A stretch of 64,000 nt of DNA, taken from an uncultured beta proteobacterium. GTDB lineage: Bacteria > Pseudomonadota > Gammaproteobacteria > Burkholderiales > Rhodocyclaceae. This document shows positions 1-7,692 of this stretch, piece after piece. The notes beneath the pieces are model-generated. The model did not search any database. It saw only the letters and a program-made list of their open reading frames with translations, and was not told the origin of the DNA. The translations under genes were made by a program, and so were the position numbers. Every line of letters begins with the position of its first letter. Position 1 is the stretch's first letter. The stretch is taken from NCBI GenBank assembly GCA_903848955.1, contig CAINHS010000051.1, positions 1 through 64,000 of the forward strand, given 5' to 3'.

Positions 1-32
1 AGGTTCGCGGCAAAGCGTGGCATGCGTTGATT

Positions 33-182
33 ATATGTCTCGGATGCGCTGCATCCGAGACGGATCTCTGCACACCTGGAACGCCGCTTCGCGGCCAGGT
101 GTCCCAGCGATATGTCCCCGCCCCTCCGGGGCGGGGACGGTATCCCCGTGTGGGATATGTCCCGGATGCGCTGCCTCCGGGA
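33..182. repeat. Cluster of REP-like palindromes (at least four hairpins, three introduced by ATATGTCYC)
   Basis: GTCTCGGATGC-gct-GCATCCGAGAC (37-61), ACACCTGG...CCAGGTGT (72-102), GTCCCCGCCCC-tcc-GGGGCGGGGAC (114-138), TCCCGGA...TCCGGGA (160-182); ATATGTC at 33, 110 and 155. Confidence 0.75.
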
Positions 183-325
183 TGGTATGGGTCAGGGCCG
201 GGAGCCACGCCGCATTGTTGCCTCACTTGCACCAATGATTTGTGGCTACCCGTCTTGGTTATGGGCCGGCGGATGCGTAAAGTACGGCCTTCGCCTAACG
301 ACCGTCTCGGACGAAACCAACCGGA

Positions 326-910
326 ATGAATCGCAACCTCAGCACAGCTTCCGCTCCGCGCTATTCGGGCCTGGCCATCGGCCTGCACTGGCTGATTGCC
401 GTCGCCATCCTCGCCACCTTTGCAGTCGGCCTGTACATGCACGATCTGCCGCTGTCGCCGCAGAAACTCAGGATCTACTCCTGGCACAAGTGGGCCGGTG
501 TCACGGTCTTCCTCTTCGTCGTGCTACGCCTGGGCTGGCGCCTCCGGCACCGGCCGCCCGAACTCCCCGCGGCAATGCCGGCCTGGCAGCGCAACATCGC
601 CACCGCGACCCACGTGCTGCTCTATCTGCTGATGTTCGCCGTGCCCCTTTCCGGCTGGCTGATGAGCTCGGCCAAGGGCTTCCAGACCGTCTGGTTCGGC
701 CTGCTGCCGCTGCCCGACCTGCTGTCGAAGAATGTCGAACTGGGAAAACTGCTGGCGGAGGTTCATGAACTGCTCAACTTCACCATGGCGGCCCTGGTGA
801 TCGCCCACCTCGGCGCCGCGCTCAAACACCATTTCATCGACCGCGACGACGTGCTCACCCGCATGCTGCCCGCGCCCGGCAGCACAACCTTGTCCGGAGA
901 CGGAAAATGA
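326..910 (+). CDS. Cytochrome b561 family membrane protein
   Basis: RYSGLAIGLHWLIA, YSWHKWAGV, HVLLYLLMFAVPLSGW, HELLNFTMAALVIAHLGAALKHH; conserved membrane histidines. Confidence 0.93.
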   Translation: MNRNLSTASAPRYSGLAIGLHWLIAVAILATFAVGLYMHDLPLSPQKLRIYSWHKWAGVTVFLFVVLRLGWRLRHRPPELPAAMPAWQRNIATATHVLLYLLMFAVPLSGWLMSSAKGFQTVWFGLLPLPDLLSKNVELGKLLAEVHELLNFTMAALVIAHLGAALKHHFIDRDDVLTRMLPAPGSTTLSGDGK

Positions 911-1485
911 AATCCTCATTGCGTGACGTCGCGTTTGGCTGCGCCCTGCTCATCAGCCTGCCGGCCGCAGCCGTCGAGTACTCCCAGGTGCAGATCAACA
1001 AGAGCGCCCTGTCCTTCGTCTCGAAGCAGATGAACGTGCCGGTCGAAGGCCAGTTCAAGAACTTCCGCAGCAAGCTGGCGTTTGACCCGGCGCGGCCGGC
1101 TGCGGCGAAGGCCGAACTGGAGATCGACCTGGCCAGCATCGACGCCGGCTCGAAAGACGCCAACGATGAAGTCGTGAGCAAGGCCTGGTTCAACACCAGG
1201 GAATTCCCCGTCGCCAAATTTGTATCCACGACAGTCAAACCCCTGGGCGCCAACCGCTTCGAGGTTGCCGGCAGGATGACCATCAAGGGGCGCACACTGG
1301 ACCTGGTCACGCCCGTCACGCTGCGCCAGGAAGGCAACAGCGCCAGCTTCGATGGCAGCCTGGTGCTGAAGCGCGCCGACTATGGCATCGGCGACGGCGT
1401 CTGGGCCGACTTCGGCACCGTCGCCAACGAAGTGCAAATCAAATTCCGTCTGGTGGCCACCGCAGCTGCGACCACCGCCAGGTAA
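907..1485 (+). CDS. YceI family periplasmic protein
   Basis: Signal peptide then YceI pattern (SLAFVSKQMNVPVEGQFKNF, FNTREFPVAKFVSTTV, GRMTIKGRTLDLVTPVTL). Confidence 0.9.
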   Translation: MKSSLRDVAFGCALLISLPAAAVEYSQVQINKSALSFVSKQMNVPVEGQFKNFRSKLAFDPARPAAAKAELEIDLASIDAGSKDANDEVVSKAWFNTREFPVAKFVSTTVKPLGANRFEVAGRMTIKGRTLDLVTPVTLRQEGNSASFDGSLVLKRADYGIGDGVWADFGTVANEVQIKFRLVATAAATTAR

Positions 1486-1520
1486 GCCCCGCAGCAAACC
1501 CCTTCCCCAGGAGAAAACCC

Positions 1521-2087
1521 ATGAAAAAATTCACTCTCGCCCTTGCCCTTTCCGCCTTCTCGGCCGCCACCCTGGCGGCGCCGGAAACCTTCAACATCGA
1601 GGCGACGCACACCGCGCCGCGCTTCGAATACAACCACTTCGGCTACTCCAACCAGTTGCACCGCTTCGACAAGACCAGCGGCAAGATCGTCTTCGATGCC
1701 GCCGCCAAAACAGGATCGGTAGACGTGACCATCGATGCCACCTCGGTCAATACCGGATATGCGCTGTTCAACCAGCACATCCAGGGCGAAGACTATTTCG
1801 ACACGGCCAGGTACCCGGTCATCACCTTCAAGTCGACCAGGGTGAAGTTCGAAGGCGACAAGCCCGTGGCCGTCGAGGGCAACCTGACCATCAAGGGCGT
1901 CACCAAGGCGATCACCCTGACCCTGACTTCCTTCCACGCCATGCCGCACCCGATGGCCAAGAAAGATGCGATCGGCGCCAACGCAATAACCAGAGTCAAG
2001 CGTTCGGAATTCAACATGGGCAAGAACGCGCCTTACGTCAGCGACGAGGTCACCCTCTCCATCGCCGTCGAAGCCATCAAGGAATAA
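1521..2087 (+). CDS. YceI family periplasmic protein
   Basis: Signal peptide; FNIEATHTAPRFEYNHFGYSNQLHRFDKTSGKI, FDTARYPVITFKST, GNLTIKGVTKAITLTL. Confidence 0.95.
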   Translation: MKKFTLALALSAFSAATLAAPETFNIEATHTAPRFEYNHFGYSNQLHRFDKTSGKIVFDAAAKTGSVDVTIDATSVNTGYALFNQHIQGEDYFDTARYPVITFKSTRVKFEGDKPVAVEGNLTIKGVTKAITLTLTSFHAMPHPMAKKDAIGANAITRVKRSEFNMGKNAPYVSDEVTLSIAVEAIKE

Positions 2088-2113
2088 TCGTCGCCGGAAC
2101 CGGCGCGAACCTG

Positions 2114-3145
2114 CTACAGCGCGATCGTGGTGACCTGGTGCGACAGTGCCTCGATGCCGCCTTCGTCGAGTTGCAGCAGGCGCCGGCCGAGGGCGACGAA
2201 ATGCAGGCTGCCGGCCGCGGCGGCCTCCGGCAGCAACTCGCCGCCACCGGCACTGGCGCTCGCCGCATAGGCGACGATGAGACGCGGAAACAGTTCGCGG
2301 CGCATGCCATCGAAGGTCGAGAACCAGAAATGCAGCGAGTCCTGTGCGCCCCGCTGCAGCAGAGCGGGCAAGGTCACCAGGCAATCGGCGAGGTTGTCAC
2401 GCACGGCGCGGGACAGCAGTTCGGCGCGTTTGCCGCGAAAGCCCGCAAGCAGCCCTGACCAGTCGTCGCCCAGCAGGCGTCCGGCAGCCCTTTCGCCTTC
2501 CTCGTGCAGCACCAGAGTTTCGACTTCGCCGTCGGTCATGCGCTCGATGGCGCCCTGCGGATCAACGTCGAAGCCGTAGCCGAGCAAGGCGGCTTCCAGC
2601 GCACCGCGCTGCTGCCTGACACTCCAGCCTTCCGCCAGCTCCCACAACCACTGCCGCAGCGCCTCGCGGCGCACGATCAGCGTGCTGCCCTGCGATGCCG
2701 CCGGGATAGCCGAAACATCACGCGCATATTCATAACCGCAGACCAGCAGGCGGGCATCGCCGCGCCGTTCGTCGCGAGCGAGTTTGCCGAGGAAAAAGTG
2801 CGGCTTGTGGAAGCGCCCCACCCCGGCGCCATACATCAGGCCGCTGCCGGCCAGCGCAGCGTTGACCTGCTCGGCGGCGAAGGGATCAAAGTCGCGACCG
2901 GCCACCGGCACGGCAACGAAATCCGCTTCCATCATCTCCTCCCAACGCCGCTCGCGCTCGGCGATCCAGCGTCCCACGTCGTCACGCGGCGGCGCCACGC
3001 CGCAGGGCAGTCGATGCTGCCAGCGATAGAACTCGCGCATCGCCAGCAGGTAACTGCACAGGCTGACATCGCGCGCATGACGCGCATCGGCAATGTCGCA
3101 GTTGGTCTGTACCGCATCAACCAGCGCTGCCATGCCGGCGATCAT
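2114..3145 (-). CDS. Conserved hypothetical protein (Sfum_1244-like)
   Basis: Long ORF; start at MIAGMAALVDAVQTNC overlaps the upstream ORF stop; family name from memory. Confidence 0.6.
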   Translation of the reverse strand: MIAGMAALVDAVQTNCDIADARHARDVSLCSYLLAMREFYRWQHRLPCGVAPPRDDVGRWIAERERRWEEMMEADFVAVPVAGRDFDPFAAEQVNAALAGSGLMYGAGVGRFHKPHFFLGKLARDERRGDARLLVCGYEYARDVSAIPAASQGSTLIVRREALRQWLWELAEGWSVRQQRGALEAALLGYGFDVDPQGAIERMTDGEVETLVLHEEGERAAGRLLGDDWSGLLAGFRGKRAELLSRAVRDNLADCLVTLPALLQRGAQDSLHFWFSTFDGMRRELFPRLIVAYAASASAGGGELLPEAAAAGSLHFVALGRRLLQLDEGGIEALSHQVTTIAL

Positions 3146-3594
3146 CGCGGCCCTCCGGCACCGCGGCGCCGCCCCTTCCACGCCGCCACGCCCTGCACGA
3201 TCTCGGAAAAAGGCAGCTCGCCGAGTTCGCCGTAGCGCTCCTGGGCGAGGCGCACCAGGCGTCGCACATCAGGCGCCACCGCATCGGCATCGAGCAGGGC
3301 CTTCAGGCCGTCGAGTCCGCCGCACTGCAGCTTCATCAGCATCGCGTGCGGCAGGATGCGCTGCGGGCCGCTGAGGCCAAGCGCAAAAGCCGACTTGTCG
3401 CGCAGCAGGGCCGCCATCTGTGCGCACAGAGCGCGCGCCACCGGCTGGGCGCAGGCCACCGTTTCCCGTTCGGCGATCTGGTGCCGCACCGCCAGTTCGC
3501 ACGCGGCATGGCGCGCCAGCAAGGCGCGCTCGAAGACGCAGGGCAAGCGGTTGATCTCGCCCCGGGCGTGGCGGAAGGCCGCTTCGTCGACCAC
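3142..3594 (-). CDS. Conserved hypothetical protein
   Basis: 150 aa ORF translationally coupled to the 2114-3145 gene. Confidence 0.6.
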   Translation of the reverse strand: MVDEAAFRHARGEINRLPCVFERALLARHAACELAVRHQIAERETVACAQPVARALCAQMAALLRDKSAFALGLSGPQRILPHAMLMKLQCGGLDGLKALLDADAVAPDVRRLVRLAQERYGELGELPFSEIVQGVAAWKGRRRGAGGPR

Positions 3595-3598
3595 GGAA

Positions 3599-3832
3599 CT
3601 AGTTGTCCTCCCCCGTCACCGGCTGTTCGCCGCGCGGCGTATTGAGCAGGTCTTCCGCTTGCAGTTCGTTGTCGGCAAACATGGTCTTGATGGTCTCGCC
3701 CGGCGCCAGGCCGGCATCGCGACGCAGGCGCTTGGCTTCGTCTGAGGCCTCCTTGAAGCTGTCGAACCGGCTGATTTTTGCGAGCTGACGAATCGGCCCG
3801 ACGGGTGTCACCCTGTAGATGTAGTACGGCAT
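3599..3832 (-). CDS. Small conserved hypothetical protein
   Basis: Internal start MPYYIYRVTPVGPIRQLAKISRFDSFKEASDEAKRLR. Confidence 0.6.
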   Translation of the reverse strand: MPYYIYRVTPVGPIRQLAKISRFDSFKEASDEAKRLRRDAGLAPGETIKTMFADNELQAEDLLNTPRGEQPVTGEDN

Positions 3833-3837
3833 CCGGC

Positions 3838-4209
3838 TTACTCCACGTAACGTTTGCTGGCCCGGCGACGGCCCGGCTTCGATTTTTGAACAATGACGCC
3901 CCTGATGGCGCCGAGGTCGGCAATATCTGCAGCGGGATAGGCCGGATTCAGCGCCTGCAGGCGCCAAGCCTCTCCATGCCGGACCAGCTGGCGGAAAGTC
4001 CACTCGCCCTCAAGTCGGGCGAGAACATACGAACCGTCGCCGGCCAGACCTTCAGGCTCGATCAGGATCACCTCGCCCTCGACAAACTCCGGTTCCATGC
4101 TGTCGCCGAGAACCATCAGGACGAAGGGTTCGGCCGCGGAACAGGCGTCGAGTTCAGGGGCGATGCCCTGCGCCTGAATGGGAATGATGCGTCGCGGTTT
4201 CTCGGCCAT
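3838..4209 (-). CDS. S24/LexA-like peptidase-domain protein without HTH
   Basis: FVLMVLGDSMEPEFVEGEVILIEPEG...GSYVLARLEGEWTFRQLV is the S24 (Ser/Lys) fold; no N-terminal DNA-binding domain. Confidence 0.85.
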   Translation of the reverse strand: MAEKPRRIIPIQAQGIAPELDACSAAEPFVLMVLGDSMEPEFVEGEVILIEPEGLAGDGSYVLARLEGEWTFRQLVRHGEAWRLQALNPAYPAADIADLGAIRGVIVQKSKPGRRRASKRYVE

Positions 4210-4213
4210 GGTA

Positions 4214-5689
4214 TCAAAGCGCCTCAACATGCAATTGGCCGGGCGGTACGCCTGAAGCCAGCAGCATGGCGGCCAGTGGCTCCACGCATCCGGCGGCGCC
4301 GGCAAGATAAATATCGCTCAGCGGCAGGGTAGCATTCGCCGCCAGCAAGGGCGACAGCTCGTCAATCGTCAGCGGCAGGTAGTCGAATTCGTCGAGCGCC
4401 GCGGCCCATGCCCGGCACTGCCCGGGAAGATACTGGCCGCCAGGCCGCGCACTGGCCCAGTAGAGCGAAATCGACTCGGCGGCGTCCAGCGCAATGGCAT
4501 GTTCGATCAGGCTGCTCACGGGGGCAAAGCCGAGGTCGATGGCAATGAAGACCAGCGGACGCGGCGAGCCCTGCTGCAGTATGAAGCTGCCCCATGGCCC
4601 CCATACCGAGATGTCGTCGCCGGCCTTGATCCTGCCGTCGAACAGGCATTGCGAAAAGACATGTGACGGGGCTTGGCCCTCGGTGCGACCGACGTGAAAG
4701 AGCAGGTTGCGGTCATCGCAGGGACAGCTCGCCACCGGGTATTCCCCGTGAAGATCGCTGCCGCTCACCTTGCCGGCGCTGAGTCCCAGCGTGACCCGTT
4801 GCCCGGCGAGAAAGCGCAGGCGGTTGCTGCGCGGCATTTGCAGGTGCAGGCGCATCACCTCGTCGCTCAGCCGATCGACGCTGCGTACCCTGGCGACGAT
4901 GCGCTGCTCGGGGATGTCCTCCGGCACGCCCGCTTCCAGCACTTCCAGCACGAGAGCGGAACTGAGCGCCGTGCAAGAGCACATCAGGATATGGTTCTGA
5001 GCCTTCTCGGCCTCCGAGAAACGGTAGTCATAGGGCGTCACGGAGCGTGCCTCGCCGGCTACCACACGCGCCTTGCACAGGCCGCAGATGCCGTTGCCGC
5101 AACCATAGTTGGGCGCCAGTCCGGCGCGCAGAGCCGCCTGCAGCAGGGTCTCCGAACCCTCGACAAAGAATTCCCGACCCGATGGCTTGACCGTGACGTG
5201 CGCCGACATGACGCTCAGCATAGCATCTAGTGCGGCCACGTCCCGGGCTGGCGCCGGAACGGCCAGAGCCTCTGCCAGTCCGTCGTCCAGCAGCCGGATC
5301 AGTTCGGTCGCGGAGGGCGGCGATGTCGCCGCAAGCCTCGCCTGCAGGGATTCGAACAGGGTGTGGTAGCGCATCAGCGTGCGCTGCAATTCGGTGAGTT
5401 CCTGCCCCTGTGCAAACAGGCGTTGGGCCAGCGCTTCCTGCGTCGGCAGGATGCGCTCGCGCAGCCGCCTGGCAAACGCATCTTCGCGAATCGCCCGGGT
5501 CTTCTCGAAACTGCCCGACTCCTCCAGATCGAGTTCCGGCCGGGTCCGCAGCAAGTCATCCGTTGCCACCATGCCATCGAAGGACTGCAGTTCGCCGTCG
5601 CGGATCTGCTTCTGCAAAGCAATGCGCGAAATGCCGAGCAGGTGTGCGGCGCGGGAAATGGTCAGCCATTGCGACATGCCGTCAAGCAT
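4214..5689 (-). CDS. Fusion protein: N-terminal HTH (MerR/excisionase-like), plant-type [2Fe-2S] ferredoxin, ferredoxin-reductase-like domain
   Basis: MSQWLTISRAAHLLGISRIALQKQIRDGEL; YGCGNGICGLCKARV...LMCSC (C-x4-C-x2-C...C); GPWGSF. Confidence 0.85.
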   Translation of the reverse strand: MLDGMSQWLTISRAAHLLGISRIALQKQIRDGELQSFDGMVATDDLLRTRPELDLEESGSFEKTRAIREDAFARRLRERILPTQEALAQRLFAQGQELTELQRTLMRYHTLFESLQARLAATSPPSATELIRLLDDGLAEALAVPAPARDVAALDAMLSVMSAHVTVKPSGREFFVEGSETLLQAALRAGLAPNYGCGNGICGLCKARVVAGEARSVTPYDYRFSEAEKAQNHILMCSCTALSSALVLEVLEAGVPEDIPEQRIVARVRSVDRLSDEVMRLHLQMPRSNRLRFLAGQRVTLGLSAGKVSGSDLHGEYPVASCPCDDRNLLFHVGRTEGQAPSHVFSQCLFDGRIKAGDDISVWGPWGSFILQQGSPRPLVFIAIDLGFAPVSSLIEHAIALDAAESISLYWASARPGGQYLPGQCRAWAAALDEFDYLPLTIDELSPLLAANATLPLSDIYLAGAAGCVEPLAAMLLASGVPPGQLHVEAL

Positions 5690-5759
5690 AGCGAAGCGGC
5701 GGCGCGTGGCGATTTCAATTTCTTATGGCCGCCTGCAGCGTTCCGGCAGTGCCACCTTG

Positions 5760-6212
5760 TCAGTTGCCGGTCATGCGTTCGATGTCCGGTCCCTTGTGGC
5801 AGGCGGCGCAGTCGGCCAGGCTCTTGAGCTTGCCCTTGCGCCAGAGACGGATCGCACCCTGATGCTTGCGCACAAACCAGTCGGCGCTGGTGATGCGCGG
5901 CACGTCGTCGCGGCTGGTAAGGGAACGATTGGCGGCGGCATTGCGTTCCAGGAAGGCTCCGATCTGCTGCCGCAGCGTCGTCTCAAGACTGGCGTCGACG
6001 CCGTAATGCTTGTCCAGCCGCGACATGATGTCGAGCCAGTCGTCCGCCGGCAGCAACGCCGGCGGAAAGGCGATGTGGCAGGCGCTGCATTCGGCGCGCC
6101 AGGCGGCATTGTCCTCGCGCGGCTGCCAGGCGTCGTCGCGCGCGGCGGCGGAAAACGGCACGGCGATGAGCAGCACAAACACCAGTTGTGCGGCCGATGG
6201 CAAATTGATCAT
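5760..6212 (-). CDS. Diheme cytochrome c (DHC family)
   Basis: Signal peptide from MINLPSAAQLVF; CSACH and CAACH. Confidence 0.88.
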   Translation of the reverse strand: MINLPSAAQLVFVLLIAVPFSAAARDDAWQPREDNAAWRAECSACHIAFPPALLPADDWLDIMSRLDKHYGVDASLETTLRQQIGAFLERNAAANRSLTSRDDVPRITSADWFVRKHQGAIRLWRKGKLKSLADCAACHKGPDIERMTGN

Positions 6213-6280
6213 GAAGCATTCCGATGTCGAGTCTGCGCCGGCATCGACGCAGCGAACCAAATCACGCCTGCCGATGAAAG

Positions 6281-6311
6281 CACAAGCGCCCCGGCAGGCG
6301 GGGCGCTTGTG
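6281..6311. terminator. Perfect 12-bp intergenic hairpin, possible terminator or processing site
   Basis: CACAAGCGCCCC-ggcaggc-GGGGCGCTTGTG just downstream of the cytochrome c4 stop; no long T tract. Confidence 0.6.
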
Positions 6312-6329
6312 TCGCGAACGCGGGGACGC

Positions 6330-6986
6330 CTATTTCTTCGGTGGTGCGAGCTGTGCCATGTAGTCGGCCAGCGCTTCCAGATCGGCGGTCGAGTAGGGCT
6401 TGATCGCCTTCACCATGTCGGGATTCGCGTTGCGACGGTCGCCGTCACGGATGAACTTCAATTCCCGCAGCAGATAGTTGTAGTGCTGGGCCGCCACCAT
6501 GGGATAGAACTTCTCGGCGTTGCCCTCGCCCTTGCCGCCATGGCAACTGGCGCAGTCCCTGTCGTAGATCTGCCGCCCGGCCGCGACGCCGGTGCCGGGA
6601 CCCTTGCCGTTTTCGCTCGAAATCGGCAGCCCCTGCACATAAATCGCAAGATCGGCGATCTCGAAGGCGGTCAGCGCATGGTCGTCGAGGTAAGGCTCCA
6701 TCTTCGGATTGCTACGGCGGCCGGCGCGAATGTCGGCGATCTGCTTGATCAGCACCGTCGCATGCTGACCGGACAGGCGCGGATAGGCACCGCTGGTGCG
6801 GCCCGACGCATCCTTGCGGTGACAGCCGACGCAGGAATCGAAAGCCTTCTCGCCGCGGACCGGATCACCCTTGCTTTCCAGGGCGGCCTTCAACTCCCCT
6901 TTCAATTCGTTCCAGGCCGGCGTCTGTGCCACGGCCGCCAGGGGCAGGGACAGCACTACCATCATCGTTGTCAGAAACTTGTTCAC
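6330..6986 (-). CDS. Cytochrome c4-type diheme protein
   Basis: CVGCH and CASCH in duplicated class I cytochrome c domains; signal peptide. Confidence 0.92.
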   Translation of the reverse strand: MNKFLTTMMVVLSLPLAAVAQTPAWNELKGELKAALESKGDPVRGEKAFDSCVGCHRKDASGRTSGAYPRLSGQHATVLIKQIADIRAGRRSNPKMEPYLDDHALTAFEIADLAIYVQGLPISSENGKGPGTGVAAGRQIYDRDCASCHGGKGEGNAEKFYPMVAAQHYNYLLRELKFIRDGDRRNANPDMVKAIKPYSTADLEALADYMAQLAPPKK

Positions 6987-7013
6987 GAGTATTTCTCCTG
7001 ATTTCGCAGCATT

Positions 7014-7655
7014 TTACTTTGCGCCAAGGCCGGCAATGTACTGTGCCACGGCGTTGATTTCTTCTTCGCTCAGGCGCTTGGCGGTGACGCGCATGTAGCG
7101 GCTGACGTCGTTGTTGCGCTCGCCGGCCGCAAAGTTTTTCAGTTGCTGGGCCACGTAGGTGGCATGCTGACCGCCGATGCGCGGGTAAATGACATGGCCG
7201 ACGCCTTCCGGCTGGTGACAGCCGACGCAGGCCGGCACGCCGGTTTCTTCGTTGCCATCATGGAAGATCAATTTGCCCAGGGCGACGGCCTTCTTGTCTT
7301 CGGCCTCTCCCGCCTTCATCTTCTGGCTGCTGAAATACGTGGCCAGTGGTGCCACATCTTCCGCCTTTAGCGCAGCGACGACCGGAGCCATGATGTCGCT
7401 CTTGCGTCGCCCGGACATGAAGTCCTTCAACTGCTTGACGATGTACTCCTCCTGCAGACCGGCGATCTTGGGGAACATGGGAATGACGCTGTTGCCATCC
7501 CCGGCGTGGCAAGCGACGCAGACCGTGGCGGCGATGGTCTTGGCATCCTCTGCCGCCGCCGGCCCTGCCAGCATCGCCGCCAGCACCGCGGCAATGACGA
7601 CGACGGCGCGGCCCGGCCCGGCCTTGTGACTGCGATCTCGATCAACTTTGTTCAA
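7014..7655 (-). CDS. Cytochrome c4-type diheme protein
   Basis: CVACH and CVGCH; signal peptide. Confidence 0.92.
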   Translation of the reverse strand: MNKVDRDRSHKAGPGRAVVVIAAVLAAMLAGPAAAEDAKTIAATVCVACHAGDGNSVIPMFPKIAGLQEEYIVKQLKDFMSGRRKSDIMAPVVAALKAEDVAPLATYFSSQKMKAGEAEDKKAVALGKLIFHDGNEETGVPACVGCHQPEGVGHVIYPRIGGQHATYVAQQLKNFAAGERNNDVSRYMRVTAKRLSEEEINAVAQYIAGLGAK

Positions 7656-7692
7656 TTTTCAGCTCCTCCGGCAGGATATGGCAACGTCAGTC

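Noticed and set aside
5379-7001. 540-aa plus-strand ORF
   Set aside because: Antisense to the fusion protein and two cytochrome genes with clear CXXCH motifs.
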